A stretch of 64,000 nt of DNA from assembly GCF_014640295.1 (NCBI RefSeq), contig NZ_BMGR01000007.1:216925-280924 (forward strand), read 5' to 3'. The notes below the pieces were generated by a model that did no database searches, was not told the origin of the DNA, and saw only the letters and a program-made list of their open reading frames with translations. The first letter of the stretch is position 1; the number at the start of each line of letters is the position of its first letter. This DNA comes from Paenibacillus abyssi. GTDB lineage: Bacteria > Bacillota > Bacilli > Paenibacillales > Paenibacillaceae. Position numbers and translations under genes: made by a program. Below, in pieces: positions 39,460-49,946 of the stretch.

Positions 39460-40083
39460 ATGCCAAAAGTAGCACTATTTAATGTGAGCGGCTCGCAAGT
39501 TGGTGAAGTTGAATTGTCCGATAACGTATTCGGCATCCAACCTAACGTTCACGTGTTGCACAGCGCAGTCGTTTTGCAGCAAGCTGCAGAACGTCAAGGA
39601 ACGCATAAGACAAAAGGTCGCTCCGAAGTACGCGGTGGCGGTCGTAAACCTTGGAAACAAAAAGGAACTGGCCGTGCCCGTCAAGGTAGCATTCGCTCCC
39701 CGCAATGGGTAGGCGGCGGAACGGTTTTTGGACCGACTCCTCGCACCTATGGCTTCAAGTTACCGAAGAAAGTTCGCCGCTTGGCGATTAAATCCGCACT
39801 GTCTTCCAAAGTGATCGATAATGAAATTATCGTATTGGATCAGTTGTCGTTTGCTCAGCCGAAAACGAAAGAATTCGCTGGCATCCTCGGCAATCTGAAA
39901 GTAGCCCGCAAAGCACTTGTTGTTACAGCAGGTTACGAAGATAATGTAGCTTTGTCCGCACGTAATATTCCTGGAGTGAAGTTCGTCGCTGCAGACGGCA
40001 TCAATGTTCTGGATCTTATGGTACACGACAAGCTCATCATCACGAAGGAAGCGGTCGAGAAAGTACAGGAGGTGCTTGCGTAA
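39460..40083 (+). CDS. rplD: 50S ribosomal protein L4
   Basis: L4 (207 residues) lines the exit tunnel through its extended loop, here [27 protein letters not shown] precedes the ATG. Its stop overlaps the rplW start by one base, so the two are translationally coupled. Confidence 0.97.
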   Translation: MPKVALFNVSGSQVGEVELSDNVFGIQPNVHVLHSAVVLQQAAERQGTHKTKGRSEVRGGGRKPWKQKGTGRARQGSIRSPQWVGGGTVFGPTPRTYGFKLPKKVRRLAIKSALSSKVIDNEIIVLDQLSFAQPKTKEFAGILGNLKVARKALVVTAGYEDNVALSARNIPGVKFVAADGINVLDLMVHDKLIITKEAVEKVQEVLA

Positions 40084-40373
40084 TGAAGAATGCACGCGAT
40101 ATTATCAAGCGCCCGGTTATCACCGAACGCACGAGTGACTTCATGATGAACAAACGTTATGTTTTTGAAGTAGACATCCGTGCCAACAAAACTGCGATCA
40201 AACAAGCAGTTGAAGAAATCTTTAAAGTAAAAGTGACTAGCGTCAACACAATGCGCGTAGCGGGTAAACCGAAACGCCAAGGCCGTCACTCTGGGTATAC
40301 TTCCGAATGGAAGAAAGCGATCGTTCAGCTCAGCGAAGACAGTAAAGAGCTTGAGTTTTTTGAAACGGTATAA
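40083..40373 (+). CDS. rplW: 50S ribosomal protein L23
   Basis: L23 (96 residues) sits at the tunnel exit and docks trigger factor and SRP. Typical segments are [10 protein letters not shown] and [11 protein letters not shown]. The start TAATG is fused to the rplD stop. Confidence 0.96.
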   Translation: MKNARDIIKRPVITERTSDFMMNKRYVFEVDIRANKTAIKQAVEEIFKVKVTSVNTMRVAGKPKRQGRHSGYTSEWKKAIVQLSEDSKELEFFETV

Positions 40374-40404
40374 CGCACAGTAGACAAGTAAGGAGGGAAT
40401 AAAA

Positions 40405-41235
40405 GTGCCAATCAAGAAGTATAAACCGACTTCTCCTGCTCGTCGTGGAATGTCCGTCTCTACATTCGAAGAGATCACGACAAGCACGCCGGAGAAATCG
40501 TTGCTTGCGCCGCTTTTCAAAAAAGCCGGCCGTAACAACCAAGGTAAAATTACGGTTCGCCATCATGGCGGCGGACATAAACGCAAATACCGGATCATTG
40601 ACTTCAAACGTAACAAAGACGGTATCGTCGGCAATGTTGCTACAATTGAGTACGATCCGAACCGTACATCGAACATCGCATTGATACACTATGCTGATGG
40701 TGAGAAACGTTACATTATCGCTCCGAAAGGTCTGAAAGTCGGAGATCAAATCATGTCCGGTCCAACTGCCGACATTAAAGTGGGTAACGCTCTGCCAATG
40801 GAAAACATTCCTGTAGGTACAGTTATCCACAACATTGAGATGAAACCTGGTAAAGGTGGACAATTGGTTCGCGCTGCCGGTACTGAAGCTCAATTGCTCG
40901 GTAAAGAGGAAACTTATGCGGTTATTCGTTTGTCTTCCGGTGAAGTACGCCGCATTCTGAAAGTTTGCCGCGCTACAATCGGATCTGTAGGCAACGAAGA
41001 TCACGAACTCGTGAAAATCGGTAAAGCAGGCCGTACCCGTTGGCTCGGCAAGCGTCCTGAAGTTCGCGGGGTAGTAATGAACCCGAACGATCACCCACAC
41101 GGTGGTGGTGAAGGTCGCGCTCCGATCGGACGGAAATCGCCTATGTCTCCTTGGGGCAAACCGACCCTTGGTTTCAAAACGCGCAAGAAGAAAAAAGCTT
41201 CAAGCCAATACATTGTTCGTCGTCGTACGAAATAA
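40405..41235 (+). CDS. rplB: 50S ribosomal protein L2
   Basis: L2 (276 residues) is needed for subunit joining and peptidyl transfer. The conserved [12 protein letters not shown] segment with the key histidine is present. The start is GTG 40405 after AAGGAGGG. A long structured gap follows before rpsS. Confidence 0.97.
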   Translation: MPIKKYKPTSPARRGMSVSTFEEITTSTPEKSLLAPLFKKAGRNNQGKITVRHHGGGHKRKYRIIDFKRNKDGIVGNVATIEYDPNRTSNIALIHYADGEKRYIIAPKGLKVGDQIMSGPTADIKVGNALPMENIPVGTVIHNIEMKPGKGGQLVRAAGTEAQLLGKEETYAVIRLSSGEVRRILKVCRATIGSVGNEDHELVKIGKAGRTRWLGKRPEVRGVVMNPNDHPHGGGEGRAPIGRKSPMSPWGKPTLGFKTRKKKKASSQYIVRRRTK

Positions 41236-41238
41236 TAA

Positions 41239-41325
41239 TTGCTCAAGCAGAAACGGCTGCCGAGCTCTGGCAGAGGCAGCGACGTTTCGCGGTGAAAGAT
41301 TAACCGCGTGAGCAAACGGCTCACG
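41239..41325 (+). promoter_or_regulatory. Structured RNA candidate between rplB and rpsS
   Basis: Outer stem TTGCTCA (41239-41245) with TGAGCAA (41309-41315) closes two helices: AAACG-GCTGCC (41251-41261) with GGCAGC and CGTTT (41275-41287), and CGCGGT (41288-41293) with ACCGCG (41303-41308). An alternative hairpin CGTGAGC (41307-41313) with GCTCACG (41319-41325) would break the outer stem. The rpsS ribosome binding site is just downstream. I know no described family here. Confidence 0.5.
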
Positions 41326-41352
41326 TAATGTTTGGTGAAGGGAGGATCACAC

Positions 41353-41634
41353 ATGGGTCGCAGTTTGAAAAAAGGACCGTTTATTGACGGATACCTGCTG
41401 AAAAAGGTCGAGGATTTGAACGAAACAAACAAAAAGGTCGTTATCAAAACCTGGTCCCGCCGCTCAACTATTTTCCCACAATTCATCGGTCACACGTTTG
41501 CAGTGTATGACGGACGCAAGCATGTACCGGTATATGTTACAGAGGATATGGTTGGACACAAACTCGGTGAGTTTGCACCGACGCGTACGTACAAAGGTCA
41601 TACCGATGATGATAAGAAAACGGGCAGAAGATAA
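41353..41634 (+). CDS. rpsS: 30S ribosomal protein S19
   Basis: S19 (93 residues) binds 16S rRNA in the 30S head with S13. It begins [10 protein letters not shown] and holds [15 protein letters not shown] 41353 follows GGGAGGATC. The 117-base gap upstream is much longer than others in the operon. Confidence 0.97.
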   Translation: MGRSLKKGPFIDGYLLKKVEDLNETNKKVVIKTWSRRSTIFPQFIGHTFAVYDGRKHVPVYVTEDMVGHKLGEFAPTRTYKGHTDDDKKTGRR

Positions 41635-41675
41635 TCCTGCTCCCGAGTTAATTGTTACTGAGAGGAGGTTCAACC

Positions 41676-42011
41676 ATGCAACAAGCTAAAGCCAGCGTCA
41701 ATTTTATCCGCATTGCACCTCGTAAAGCGCAGTTGGTTGTGGATTTGATCCGCGGTAAGCAAGTTGGCGAAGCAATCGCGATTCTGCGTCATACGCCGAA
41801 GTCCGCTTCCCCAATCGTGGAGAAGCTTCTGAACTCCGCAATTGCTAATGCTGAGCATAACTATCAGATGGACGTTAATAAATTGGTTATCTCGCAAGTT
41901 TACGTTAACCAAGGTCCAACGATGAAACGTTTCCGCCCGCGTGCAATGGGACGCGCTAGCCGGATCAATAAAAGAACCAGCCACATTACATTGGTGGTAT
42001 CCGAAAAATAA
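41676..42011 (+). CDS. rplV: 50S ribosomal protein L22
   Basis: L22 (111 residues) lines the exit tunnel, and its beta-hairpin with [12 protein letters not shown] is intact, with no deletion of the macrolide-resistance kind. ATG 41676 follows GAGGAGG; the longer frame start is unsupported. Confidence 0.97.
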   Translation: MQQAKASVNFIRIAPRKAQLVVDLIRGKQVGEAIAILRHTPKSASPIVEKLLNSAIANAEHNYQMDVNKLVISQVYVNQGPTMKRFRPRAMGRASRINKRTSHITLVVSEK

Positions 42012-42024
42012 GGAGGGAAAACGT

Positions 42025-42687
42025 GTGGGTCAAAAGGTAAATCCAGTAGGTCTCCGAATTGGGATTATCCGCGATTGGGAGTCGAAATGGTATGCCGGCA
42101 AAGACTTTGGTGATCTTTTGCTGGAAGACGTGAAAATTCGTGAATACCTGAAAAACAAGTTGAAAGACGCTGCAGTATCCAAAATTGAAATCGAACGTGC
42201 GGCTAACCGCGTGAACGTTACGATTCATACTGCAAAACCAGGGATGGTTATTGGTAAAGGCGGATCTGAGGTTGAGAACCTTCGCAATGAGCTTGCGAAA
42301 ATCTCGAACGGCAAAAAGATTCACATTAACATCTCTGAAATTAAACAATCCGATCTCGACGCTATTCTCGTAGCTGAGAGCATTGCGCAACAACTCGAGC
42401 GCCGGACGTCGTTCCGTCGCGCGATGAAACAAGCAATCCAACGTTCGATGCGTGCAGGCGCTAAAGGGATCAAAACCTCGGTTAGCGGACGCCTCGGCGG
42501 CGCTGAGATTGCTCGTACGGAAGGTTACAGCGAAGGAACGGTTCCGCTGCATACGCTGCGTGCCGATATTGACTACGGAACTGCAGAAGCGCACACGACT
42601 TATGGTCGCATTGGCGTGAAAGTGTGGATCTACCGTGGTGAAATCCTTCCAACTAAGAAGAAAGCTCCCCAGGAAGGAGGCAACTAA
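42025..42687 (+). CDS. rpsC: 30S ribosomal protein S3
   Basis: S3 (220 residues) has an N-terminal KH domain with G-K-G-G-S-E-V and lies at the mRNA entry channel. The family start is GTG 42025 ([10 protein letters not shown]) after AAGGAGGG, although the frame is open further upstream inside rplV. Confidence 0.96.
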   Translation: MGQKVNPVGLRIGIIRDWESKWYAGKDFGDLLLEDVKIREYLKNKLKDAAVSKIEIERAANRVNVTIHTAKPGMVIGKGGSEVENLRNELAKISNGKKIHINISEIKQSDLDAILVAESIAQQLERRTSFRRAMKQAIQRSMRAGAKGIKTSVSGRLGGAEIARTEGYSEGTVPLHTLRADIDYGTAEAHTTYGRIGVKVWIYRGEILPTKKKAPQEGGN

Positions 42688-42689
42688 TC

Positions 42690-43127
42690 ATGTTGGTGCC
42701 TAAACGCGTCAAACACCGCAAACAACAACGCGGTCACATGAAAGGCCGTGCCAAAGGCGGTACTGAGGTTGCATTTGGCGAATACGGTTTGCAAGCTCTT
42801 GAGCCTGCATGGATCACAAACCGTCAAATCGAAGCAGCTCGTATTGCAATGACTCGTTATATCCGCCGTGGCGGTAAAGTATGGATCAAAATCTTCCCTG
42901 CCAAGCCGGTTACACAAAAACCTCTTGAGGTTCGGATGGGTAGCGGTAAAGGTAACGTGGAGAAATGGGTAGCGGTTGTCAAACCTGGTAAAGTTCTGTT
43001 TGAACTTGCTGGTGTATCCGAAGAAATCGCTCGTGAAGCAATGCGCCTCGCATCCCACAAGCTCCCGATCAAAACGAAGTTTGTGAAACGCGAAGAAGTG
43101 GGTGGTGAAGCAAATGAAAGCAAGTGA
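42690..43127 (+). CDS. rplP: 50S ribosomal protein L16
   Basis: L16 (145 residues) contacts tRNA in the A and P sites. [11 protein letters not shown] and the G-S-G-K-G loop are visible. It starts two bases after rpsC, with GGAAGGAGG inside the rpsC end, and its last 14 bases overlap rpmC. Confidence 0.97.
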   Translation: MLVPKRVKHRKQQRGHMKGRAKGGTEVAFGEYGLQALEPAWITNRQIEAARIAMTRYIRRGGKVWIKIFPAKPVTQKPLEVRMGSGKGNVEKWVAVVKPGKVLFELAGVSEEIAREAMRLASHKLPIKTKFVKREEVGGEANESK

Positions 43128-43314
43128 TATTCGCAACCTGACCACTGCTGAGATTGAACAAAAAATTTCCGGCTTCAAGGAAGAGTTGTTCAACCTCCGT
43201 TTTCAATTGGCCACCGGTCAACTCGATAACCCAACTCGCATTCGTGATGTGCGTAAAGAAATAGCTCGTGCTAAAACCGTATTGCGTGAGAGAGAACTCG
43301 GAATCAGCAGCTAA
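43114..43314 (+). CDS. rpmC: 50S ribosomal protein L29
   Basis: L29 (66 residues) is an antiparallel helical pair near the tunnel exit. The [13 protein letters not shown] signature is present. ATG 43114 lies inside the end of rplP with GGTGGTGAAG upstream; GTG 43102 is an in-frame but less likely start. Confidence 0.95.
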   Translation: MKASDIRNLTTAEIEQKISGFKEELFNLRFQLATGQLDNPTRIRDVRKEIARAKTVLRERELGISS

Positions 43315-43378
43315 TCATCAATAACCTGAATCAGATGCCTTAAGCCGTTTTGGATTGGCTGAAGGAAGGAGGAAGAAC

Positions 43379-43645
43379 ATGAGCGAAGAGCGTAATGCCC
43401 GCAAAGTTCAAGTCGGAAAAGTCGTTAGCGACAAAATGGACAAAACAATCGTGGTGGCTGTAGAAACTTACAAAAAACATGATTTGTACCATAAACGCAT
43501 CAAATACACGAAAAAATTTAAAGCGCATGACGAGAACAACCAAGCTAAGATCGGTGATACCGTCAAAATCATGGAAACTCGTCCGCTTTCCAAGGATAAA
43601 CGCTGGAGACTTGTTGAAGTTGTTGAAGCAGCGATTATCATTTAA
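43379..43645 (+). CDS. rpsQ: 30S ribosomal protein S17
   Basis: S17 (88 residues) is an OB-fold 16S-binding protein with [11 protein letters not shown] and E-T-R-P-L-S-K. ATG 43379 follows GGAAGGAGGAAG. Confidence 0.97.
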   Translation: MSEERNARKVQVGKVVSDKMDKTIVVAVETYKKHDLYHKRIKYTKKFKAHDENNQAKIGDTVKIMETRPLSKDKRWRLVEVVEAAIII

Positions 43646-43692
43646 TGTAATGTGCGTTCTTTAAAGCATTTTCCCGAAAGGAGGACGTTAAA

Positions 43693-44061
43693 ATGATTCA
43701 ACCATTTACACGTTTGGCGGTTGCCGACAACTCCGGCGCCAAAGAATTAATGTGTATTCGTGTACTGGGTGGCACGGGACGTCGTGTAGGCCACATCGGT
43801 GATTTGATCGTATGTTCCGTTAAACAAGCAACACCAGGCGGCGTTGTCAAAAAAGGTGACGTTGTAAAAGCGGTAATCGTACGTACAAAGCGTTCTGTGC
43901 GCCGTAAAGACGGTTCCTACATCGCATTCGACGAGAATGCAGCTGTAATCGTTAAAGAAGACAAAAGCCCTCGCGGCACTCGGATCTTTGGACCAGTTGC
44001 TCGTGAGCTTCGCGATAAAGATTTCATGAAAATCGTATCGCTTGCACCGGAAGTTATCTAA
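43693..44061 (+). CDS. rplN: 50S ribosomal protein L14
   Basis: L14 (122 residues) lies at the subunit interface and contacts 16S r[11 protein letters not shown] and [12 protein letters not shown] are visible. AAAGGAGG precedes the ATG. Confidence 0.97.
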   Translation: MIQPFTRLAVADNSGAKELMCIRVLGGTGRRVGHIGDLIVCSVKQATPGGVVKKGDVVKAVIVRTKRSVRRKDGSYIAFDENAAVIVKEDKSPRGTRIFGPVARELRDKDFMKIVSLAPEVI

Positions 44062-44122
44062 TTAAGAACCCCAAGCGACATCTAAGGGGACCCATTAACG
44101 CAGTCGAAGTGAGGTGTGAGAA

Positions 44123-44476
44123 ATGCCAAGGCTGAAAAAAGTGCTTGAATCCCATAACAACAAACTGCATGTAAAGAAAGATGACAATGTTATCGTCATT
44201 ACAGGCAAAGATAAAGGGAAAAAAGGTCGCGTCATCGCTGCTTATCCGCGTGAGAATCGCGTGTTGATCGAAGGCGTGAACATGGTGAAGAAGCATTCCC
44301 GTCCGTCGCAGCAAAATCCGCAAGGCGGTATCATCGAGCAAGAGGCGCCGATCCATGTATCGAACGTCATGCTGGTGGATCCGAAGAGCGGTAACCCGAC
44401 TCGCGTCGGTTATAAAGTGCTCGACAACGGTAAAAAAGTCCGGATCGCTCGTAAATCCGGCGAAGTCATCGATTAA
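44123..44476 (+). CDS. rplX: 50S ribosomal protein L24
   Basis: L24 (117 residues) is an assembly-initiator protein with a KOW domain ([13 protein letters not shown]). It is about ten residues longer than many relatives, at both ends. GAGGTGTG precedes the ATG. Confidence 0.96.
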   Translation: MPRLKKVLESHNNKLHVKKDDNVIVITGKDKGKKGRVIAAYPRENRVLIEGVNMVKKHSRPSQQNPQGGIIEQEAPIHVSNVMLVDPKSGNPTRVGYKVLDNGKKVRIARKSGEVID

Positions 44477-44507
44477 TCTGATGTGACGGAAAGGAGGTCC
44501 ATGAATC

Positions 44508-45053
44508 ATGGCAACAACAAGAATGAAAGATCGTTTCTTGAATGAAATTACACCTGCGCTGATGCAGAAGTTCAACTATACAACGGTTATGCAAGTGCCG
44601 AAGATAGAGAAGGTCGTCATCAACATGGGGGTTGGGGAAGCTGTTTCGAACTCCAAAGTGTTGGATGTAGCGGTTGAAGAGCTTCGTCTGATCGCTGGTC
44701 AAAAACCGGTTGTTACTCGCGCGAAGAAATCCATCGCTGGTTTCAAACTTCGTGAGAACATGCCGATTGGGGTTAAAGTAACACTGCGCGGTGAGCGCAT
44801 GTACTACTTCCTCGACAAACTGTTTAACGTATCGCTTCCGCGCGTTCGTGACTTCCGCGGGATCTCAAATAAAGCTTTTGACGGCCGTGGTAACTACACA
44901 CTGGGTCTGAAAGAGCAATTGATCTTCCCGGAGATCGAATACGATAAAGTTGATAAAGTACGCGGAATGGACGTCGTTATCGTTACGACGGCAAAAACGG
45001 ATGAAGAAGCTCGTGAACTGCTGACCCAATTGGGCATGCCGTTTGCGAAGTAA
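44508..45053 (+). CDS. rplE: 50S ribosomal protein L5
   Basis: L5 (181 residues) binds 5S rRNA and contacts P-site t[12 protein letters not shown] and R-D-F-R-G-I are visible. AAAGGAGG precedes the ATG. Confidence 0.97.
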   Translation: MATTRMKDRFLNEITPALMQKFNYTTVMQVPKIEKVVINMGVGEAVSNSKVLDVAVEELRLIAGQKPVVTRAKKSIAGFKLRENMPIGVKVTLRGERMYYFLDKLFNVSLPRVRDFRGISNKAFDGRGNYTLGLKEQLIFPEIEYDKVDKVRGMDVVIVTTAKTDEEARELLTQLGMPFAK

Positions 45054-45075
45054 TCCACAGGAGGTGTAATACCAA

Positions 45076-45261
45076 GTGGCAAAAACTTCGATGAAAGTCA
45101 AGCAACAACGCACGCCTAAGTTTAAAGTGCGCGCCTATACGCGCTGCGAGCGTTGCGGCCGTCCGCACTCCGTTTTGCAAAAGTTTAAGATCTGCCGGAT
45201 TTGTTTCCGTGAATTAGCATACAAAGGCCAGATTCCTGGCGTCAAAAAAGCAAGCTGGTAA
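45076..45261 (+). CDS. rpsN: 30S ribosomal protein S14, zinc-binding type
   Basis: The short 61-residue form has two C-x-x-C pairs (C-E-R-C and C-R-I-C), so it is the type Z zinc protein and not the long zinc-free paralogue. GTG 45076 follows AGGAGGTG. Confidence 0.96.
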   Translation: MAKTSMKVKQQRTPKFKVRAYTRCERCGRPHSVLQKFKICRICFRELAYKGQIPGVKKASW

Positions 45262-45292
45262 TCAGCCTAGTTCGGGAAGGAGGTTTACAAGA

Positions 45293-45691
45293 ATGGTTAT
45301 GTCTGATCCGATAGCAGATATGTTGACCCGCATCCGCAATGCGAATGTCGTGCGTCATGAAACCGTGGAAATGCCCGCTTCGAAAGTGAAGAAGCAAATC
45401 GCTGAAATCTTGAAGCGCGAGGGTTTCATCCGCGATGCTGAATATATCGAAGACAACAAACAAGGGATTATCCGTATTTTCTTGAAATACGGCCCGAACA
45501 ACGAGCGTGTCATCACTGGCTTGAAACGTATTAGCAAGCCTGGACTGCGCGTTTATACGAAAAGCACTGAGGTTCCGCGTGTACTCGGCGGATTGGGAAT
45601 TGCGATTATTTCCACATCCAAAGGGATCATCACGGACAAAGAAGCTCGTCAATCCAAAGCTGGCGGCGAAGTTGTCTGCTACGTTTGGTAA
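45293..45691 (+). CDS. rpsH: 30S ribosomal protein S8
   Basis: S8 (132 residues) binds the 16S central domain and in many bacteria represses the spc operon. [12 protein letters not shown] and the C-terminal G-G-E-V-V-C-Y-V-W are present. The start M-V-M-S matches Bacillus. Confidence 0.97.
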   Translation: MVMSDPIADMLTRIRNANVVRHETVEMPASKVKKQIAEILKREGFIRDAEYIEDNKQGIIRIFLKYGPNNERVITGLKRISKPGLRVYTKSTEVPRVLGGLGIAIISTSKGIITDKEARQSKAGGEVVCYVW

Positions 45692-45721
45692 TATAGATTC
45701 ACAACGATTGGAGGTGTAACA

Positions 45722-46264
45722 ATGTCCCGTATTGGTCGTAAACCCATCCAAGTGCCAACTGGCGTTAACATTACCTTGGATAACTCTGTTATTACAATTA
45801 AAGGACCGAAAGGCACGCTGTCCCGTGAACTTCACAAAGACATGAAAGTAGTCGTTGCTGAGAACGAGATCACGATCGAGCGTCCTTCCGATAATAAATT
45901 ACACCGTTCCCTGCATGGCACGACCCGCAGTGTCGTTGCCAACATGGTGAGCGGCGTTACCGAAGGTTTCCAAAAATCTTTGGAGCTTGTAGGCGTTGGT
46001 TACCGTGCCAACAAAACCGGCGAGAAGGTAGTCCTGAACGTTGGTTACTCCCATCCGGTTGAGATCGTTCCGGATAACGGTATCGAGTTCGATGTTCCAT
46101 CCAACACGAAAATTATCGTTAAAGGGATCGACAAAGAACTGGTCGGCGCAACAGCAGCGAAAATCCGCTCCGTACGCGAGCCTGAGCCTTATAAAGGCAA
46201 AGGGATCAAATATGAAGGCGAACGCATCCTTCGCAAGGAAGGTAAAGCCGGTAAGAAGAAGTAA
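45722..46264 (+). CDS. rplF: 50S ribosomal protein L6
   Basis: L6 (180 residues) has two similar domains near the sarcin-ricin loop. The C-terminal [10 protein letters not shown] signature is present. GGAGGTG precedes the ATG. Confidence 0.97.
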   Translation: MSRIGRKPIQVPTGVNITLDNSVITIKGPKGTLSRELHKDMKVVVAENEITIERPSDNKLHRSLHGTTRSVVANMVSGVTEGFQKSLELVGVGYRANKTGEKVVLNVGYSHPVEIVPDNGIEFDVPSNTKIIVKGIDKELVGATAAKIRSVREPEPYKGKGIKYEGERILRKEGKAGKKK

Positions 46265-46325
46265 GCAGCCGTTAGGCAAGCTTAACTCTTATATCGGTTA
46301 AGGCAGATGAAGGGAGTGAACCTTA

Positions 46326-46691
46326 GTGATTACTAAAGGCGATAAGAATAAAGCGCGTTTAAAACGACACCTGCGTGTTCGTAAGAAAATTACTGGAACA
46401 ACACAACGTCCGCGTCTTTCTGTGTTTCGTTCCTCCAAACATATCTACGTTCAATTGATCGATGATGTTCAAGGCGTAACGCTGGCAGCAGCTTCTACGC
46501 AGGACAAAGCTCTGACTGATATCGGCAACGGCGGTAACGTCGAAGCAGCTCGTAAAGTCGGAACATTGATCGCAGAACGTGCAAAAGCAAAAGGCGTAAG
46601 CAAAGTGGTCTTCGACCGCGGCGGTTACTTGTATCACGGCAGAATTCAAGCGCTGGCAGACGCAGCTCGCGAAGCCGGTCTCGAATTCTAA
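46326..46691 (+). CDS. rplR: 50S ribosomal protein L18
   Basis: L18 (121 residues) binds 5S rRNA with L5. R-P-R-L-S-V-F-R-S and [11 protein letters not shown] are visible. The start is GTG 46326 after GAAGGGAG. Confidence 0.96.
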   Translation: MITKGDKNKARLKRHLRVRKKITGTTQRPRLSVFRSSKHIYVQLIDDVQGVTLAAASTQDKALTDIGNGGNVEAARKVGTLIAERAKAKGVSKVVFDRGGYLYHGRIQALADAAREAGLEF

Positions 46692-46721
46692 TTGAATTCA
46701 CCTATAAGGAGGTAAAACGAC

Positions 46722-47219
46722 TTGCGTGTAGATCCAAATACGTTAGAACTAACTGAAAAAGTTGTTCATATCAACCGCGTTGCCAAGGTTGTAAAAGGCG
46801 GTCGCCGTTTCAGCTTTAGCGCGCTTGTAGTTGTCGGCGACGGTAAAGGTTGGGTTGGCGCAGGGATCGGTAAAGCAGGCGAAGTACCTGATGCGATTCG
46901 CAAAGGTATCGACGATGCGAAGAAAAACCTGATCCATGTTCCACTCGTAGGAACAACCATCCCTCACTTGGTACTCGGACATTTTGGCGCTGGCGAAGTT
47001 CTTCTGAAACCAGCTTCCGAAGGTACCGGCGTTATCGCTGGTGGTCCTGTACGTGCCGTTCTTGAACTGGCCGGTGTAGGCGATATTTTGACGAAGTCTC
47101 TTGGTTCTTCCAACTCGATCAATATGGTCAACGCTACGCTCGAAGGACTTTCCCGTCTGAAGCGTGCGGAAGACGTTGCGAAATTGCGCGGAAAAACCGT
47201 TCAAGAGCTACTAGGTTAA
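46722..47219 (+). CDS. rpsE: 30S ribosomal protein S5
   Basis: S5 (165 residues) affects decoding accuracy. [10 protein letters not shown] and the G-K-A-G-E-V segment are wild-type-like. It starts at TTG 46722 after AGGAGGT. Confidence 0.96.
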   Translation: MRVDPNTLELTEKVVHINRVAKVVKGGRRFSFSALVVVGDGKGWVGAGIGKAGEVPDAIRKGIDDAKKNLIHVPLVGTTIPHLVLGHFGAGEVLLKPASEGTGVIAGGPVRAVLELAGVGDILTKSLGSSNSINMVNATLEGLSRLKRAEDVAKLRGKTVQELLG

Positions 47220-47232
47220 GGAGGGGTTACGA

Positions 47233-47418
47233 ATGGCGAAATTGCAAATCACCCTCGTTCGCAGTTTGATTGGCCGTAACGAGAAACAACGTTCAACCGT
47301 CAAAGCGCTCGGCCTGCGCAAGCTTCACCAATCCGTTGTCCACACGGACAACCCGGCCATCCGCGGCATGGTTAACCATGTCAATCATTTAATTAAAGTC
47401 GAAGAAGTTCAAGGCTAA
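47233..47418 (+). CDS. rpmD: 50S ribosomal protein L30
   Basis: L30 (61 residues) begins [14 protein letters not shown] and has the G-L-R-K-L-H-Q signature. AAGGAGGGG precedes the ATG, 13 bases after rpsE. Confidence 0.96.
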   Translation: MAKLQITLVRSLIGRNEKQRSTVKALGLRKLHQSVVHTDNPAIRGMVNHVNHLIKVEEVQG

Positions 47419-47462
47419 AAGTCTTTGCATACGACATAAAGATTAAGGAGGTGCAACGATCG

Positions 47463-47903
47463 ATGAAATTGCATGAGCTTTCACCAGCACCTGGCTCCAA
47501 GCAAGAACCAAAACGCAAAGGACGCGGTATTGGTTCGGGTAACGGAAAAACAGCAGGTAAAGGTCACAAAGGACAAAACGCTCGATCCGGCGGCGGTGTT
47601 CGTCCAGGATTCGAGGGCGGACAAAACCCGTTATATCGTCGCTTGCCTAAACGTGGTTTCAACAACCCGTTCCGCAAGGAATACGCTGTTGTGAACATTG
47701 AAGAGCTTAACAGCTTTGCAGCAGGTAGCGAAGTCTCTCCTGAGGTTCTCATGGAGAAAGGCATCGTAAAAAATCCACTTGATGGCATCAAGATTTTGGG
47801 TAACGGTGAAATCAAGGTTCAACTTACTGTAAAAGCAAACAAGTTCTCTCAATCTGCGGTAGAGAAAATCCAGGCTGCCGGCGGTAAAACCGAGGTGATC
47901 TAA
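47463..47903 (+). CDS. rplO: 50S ribosomal protein L15
   Basis: L15 (146 residues) has the Gly/Arg/Lys-rich N-terminal extension ([10 protein letters not shown]) that penetrates 23S rRNA. ATG 47463 has AAGGAGGTG upstream. Its stop directly touches the secY start. Confidence 0.97.
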   Translation: MKLHELSPAPGSKQEPKRKGRGIGSGNGKTAGKGHKGQNARSGGGVRPGFEGGQNPLYRRLPKRGFNNPFRKEYAVVNIEELNSFAAGSEVSPEVLMEKGIVKNPLDGIKILGNGEIKVQLTVKANKFSQSAVEKIQAAGGKTEVI

Positions 47904-49205
47904 TTGTTCAAGACCTTGTCCAACATATGGAAAGTGGAAGATCTTCGCAAGAGGATTTTGTTTACCCTTTTCGTTTTGCTAGTCTATCGGATTGGTTCTT
48001 TTATTCCGGTGCCAAACATCGATAAGTCGGTTTTTGAAACAATCGATACACAGGGAGCGGACCTGTTTGGAATGCTTAATACGTTCTCTGGTGGCGCATT
48101 GTTTCAATTTTCAATCTTTGCAATGAGTATTTTTCCATACATCACTGCATCGATTATCGTGCAGTTATTGACGATGGATGTAATACCAAAGTTTGCTGAA
48201 TGGGCTAAAGAAGGCGAGAACGGGAAACGCAAACTCGCCCAGATCACCCGTTACGGAACAATCGTTCTTGGTTTGATTCAAGCATACGCGACTGCGATCG
48301 GTTTTAACCGTCAATATCAGTATCAGTTTGTTATCGATCCAAGCTTTGCTACGTATACCATGATTGCTATTGTATTGACTGCAGGTACTGCATTCCTGAT
48401 GTGGCTCGGTGAGCAGATTACCGAGAAGGGAATCGGGAACGGGATTTCGATTATTATCTTTGCTGGTATCGCGGCTGGTATTCCAGGACATATCCGTACG
48501 ATCTATGCCGATCAATTCGTTGATGCGTCTGGTCAATTGTTCCTGAATATCGTAAAAGTCGCGTTGATCGTTATAGCGATTATCGCAATCGTTATTGGTG
48601 TCATCTTTGTCCAGCAAGGTATTCGTAAAATTCCGGTTCAATATGCAAAACGCGTTGTTGGCCGCAAAATGTACGGTGGACAATCCACTCACATTCCGCT
48701 GAAGGTCAATGGTGCGGGTGTAATCCCGGTCATCTTCGCGGTATCGCTGCTGATGTTCCCGGTAACACTAGCAGGTTTCTGGGCAGATCGGGCTTGGGCG
48801 CAATGGATAATGGCGAATATGTACTATGACCAACCGCTTGGTATGGTACTGTATGTAATCCTCATTATCGGTTTCACTTTCTTCTACACCTTTGTCCAAA
48901 TTAACCCGGTCCAAATGGCGGATCAGATGAAGAAGAACGGCGGTTACATTCCAGGCATTCGTCCTGGCAAACCAACTTCTACGTATATCACTCGCGTGAT
49001 GTCGAGGATCACCCTCTCGGGTGCGCTCTTCTTGGCTCTCATTTCCGTACTTCCGGTGTTTTTTGGCGCACTGGCCGGCTTACCGCGTACGGTACAGCTT
49101 GGCGGGACCTCACTCCTGATCGTCGTCGGCGTTGCGCTTGATACGATGAAGCAGATTGAGACCCAGTTGATCAAACGCCACTATAAAGGGTTTATCAATA
49201 AATAA
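47904..49205 (+). CDS. secY: Preprotein translocase subunit SecY
   Basis: SecY (433 residues) is the protein-conducting channel with about ten membrane helices. The plug and pore region (F-N-T-F-S-G-G-A-L-F-Q) and the cytosolic loop R-K-I-P-V-Q-Y-A are visible. It starts at TTG 47904, immediately after the rplO TAA, with GAGGTGAT just upstream, so translation is coupled. Confidence 0.97.
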   Translation: MFKTLSNIWKVEDLRKRILFTLFVLLVYRIGSFIPVPNIDKSVFETIDTQGADLFGMLNTFSGGALFQFSIFAMSIFPYITASIIVQLLTMDVIPKFAEWAKEGENGKRKLAQITRYGTIVLGLIQAYATAIGFNRQYQYQFVIDPSFATYTMIAIVLTAGTAFLMWLGEQITEKGIGNGISIIIFAGIAAGIPGHIRTIYADQFVDASGQLFLNIVKVALIVIAIIAIVIGVIFVQQGIRKIPVQYAKRVVGRKMYGGQSTHIPLKVNGAGVIPVIFAVSLLMFPVTLAGFWADRAWAQWIMANMYYDQPLGMVLYVILIIGFTFFYTFVQINPVQMADQMKKNGGYIPGIRPGKPTSTYITRVMSRITLSGALFLALISVLPVFFGALAGLPRTVQLGGTSLLIVVGVALDTMKQIETQLIKRHYKGFINK

Positions 49206-49207
49206 CG

Positions 49208-49270
49208 ATAGGTTCTTAAGCGGGTTGGCGCGTATGGCTTGTCATGCGTCATTAACCCGCCTGAGCCTAT
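49208..49270 (+). other. Large stem-loop between secY and adk
   Basis: Three stacked helices are visible: ATAGGTTC (49208-49215) with GAGCCTAT (49263-49270), GCGGGTT (49220-49226) with AACCCGC (49254-49260), and CGTATG (49231-49236) with CATGCG (49243-49248), including two G-U pairs. There is no T-run. Confidence 0.6.
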
Positions 49271-49295
49271 TGTGCTTAAAGCGAGGAATACGGAG

Positions 49296-49946
49296 ATGAA
49301 CATCCTATTCATGGGTCCCCCTGGGGCTGGTAAAGGAACGCAAGCTGAACGGATCGTTGAGGAATTTCAAGTTCCGCACATCTCTACCGGAGATGCGTTT
49401 CGTCTGGCAATGAAGCAAGGCACACAGCTTGGCCAGAAAGCCAAGGAATATGTGGATCAAGGCTTGCTTGTACCTGATGACGTGACGAATGGTATCGTTC
49501 GCGAACGTCTTCAACAAGATGATTGCAGCAAAGGTTTCTTGCTCGACGGTTTTCCAAGAACATTGTCACAAGCCGAAGCGCTTGATGAAATGCTGAAGGA
49601 TATGGACCGGAAGATCGATCATGTCGTTAACCTGAAGGTTGATCGCAGCTTACTGCTTGCCAGATTGACTGGACGCCGCATTTGCAAATCTTGCGGATCG
49701 ACATATCATGTTCTGTTCAACCCACCGGCACAAGAGGGCATATGTGACAAGTGTAACGGCGAGCTGTATCAGCGTTCAGATGATACGGAAGAAAAAGTCG
49801 GAACACGTCTTGATGAGTATATTTCCAAAACAGCTCCGCTGCTCGCCTATTACGAGGAAAAAGGATTGCTTCGTGAAGTGGACGGGGAGAAGGAAATCGA
49901 TACGGTGACATCGGAAATTGTATCCTGTCTGCGAGGGTTATCGTAA
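49296..49946 (+). CDS. adk: Adenylate kinase
   Basis: Adk (216 residues) interconverts ATP + AMP and two ADP. It has the P-loop [15 protein letters not shown] and a long LID domain with C-K-S-C and C-D-K-C, the zinc-binding form of Gram-positives. ATG 49296 is preceded by GCGAGG at slightly long spacing. It overlaps map by one base. Confidence 0.97.
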   Translation: MNILFMGPPGAGKGTQAERIVEEFQVPHISTGDAFRLAMKQGTQLGQKAKEYVDQGLLVPDDVTNGIVRERLQQDDCSKGFLLDGFPRTLSQAEALDEMLKDMDRKIDHVVNLKVDRSLLLARLTGRRICKSCGSTYHVLFNPPAQEGICDKCNGELYQRSDDTEEKVGTRLDEYISKTAPLLAYYEEKGLLREVDGEKEIDTVTSEIVSCLRGLS

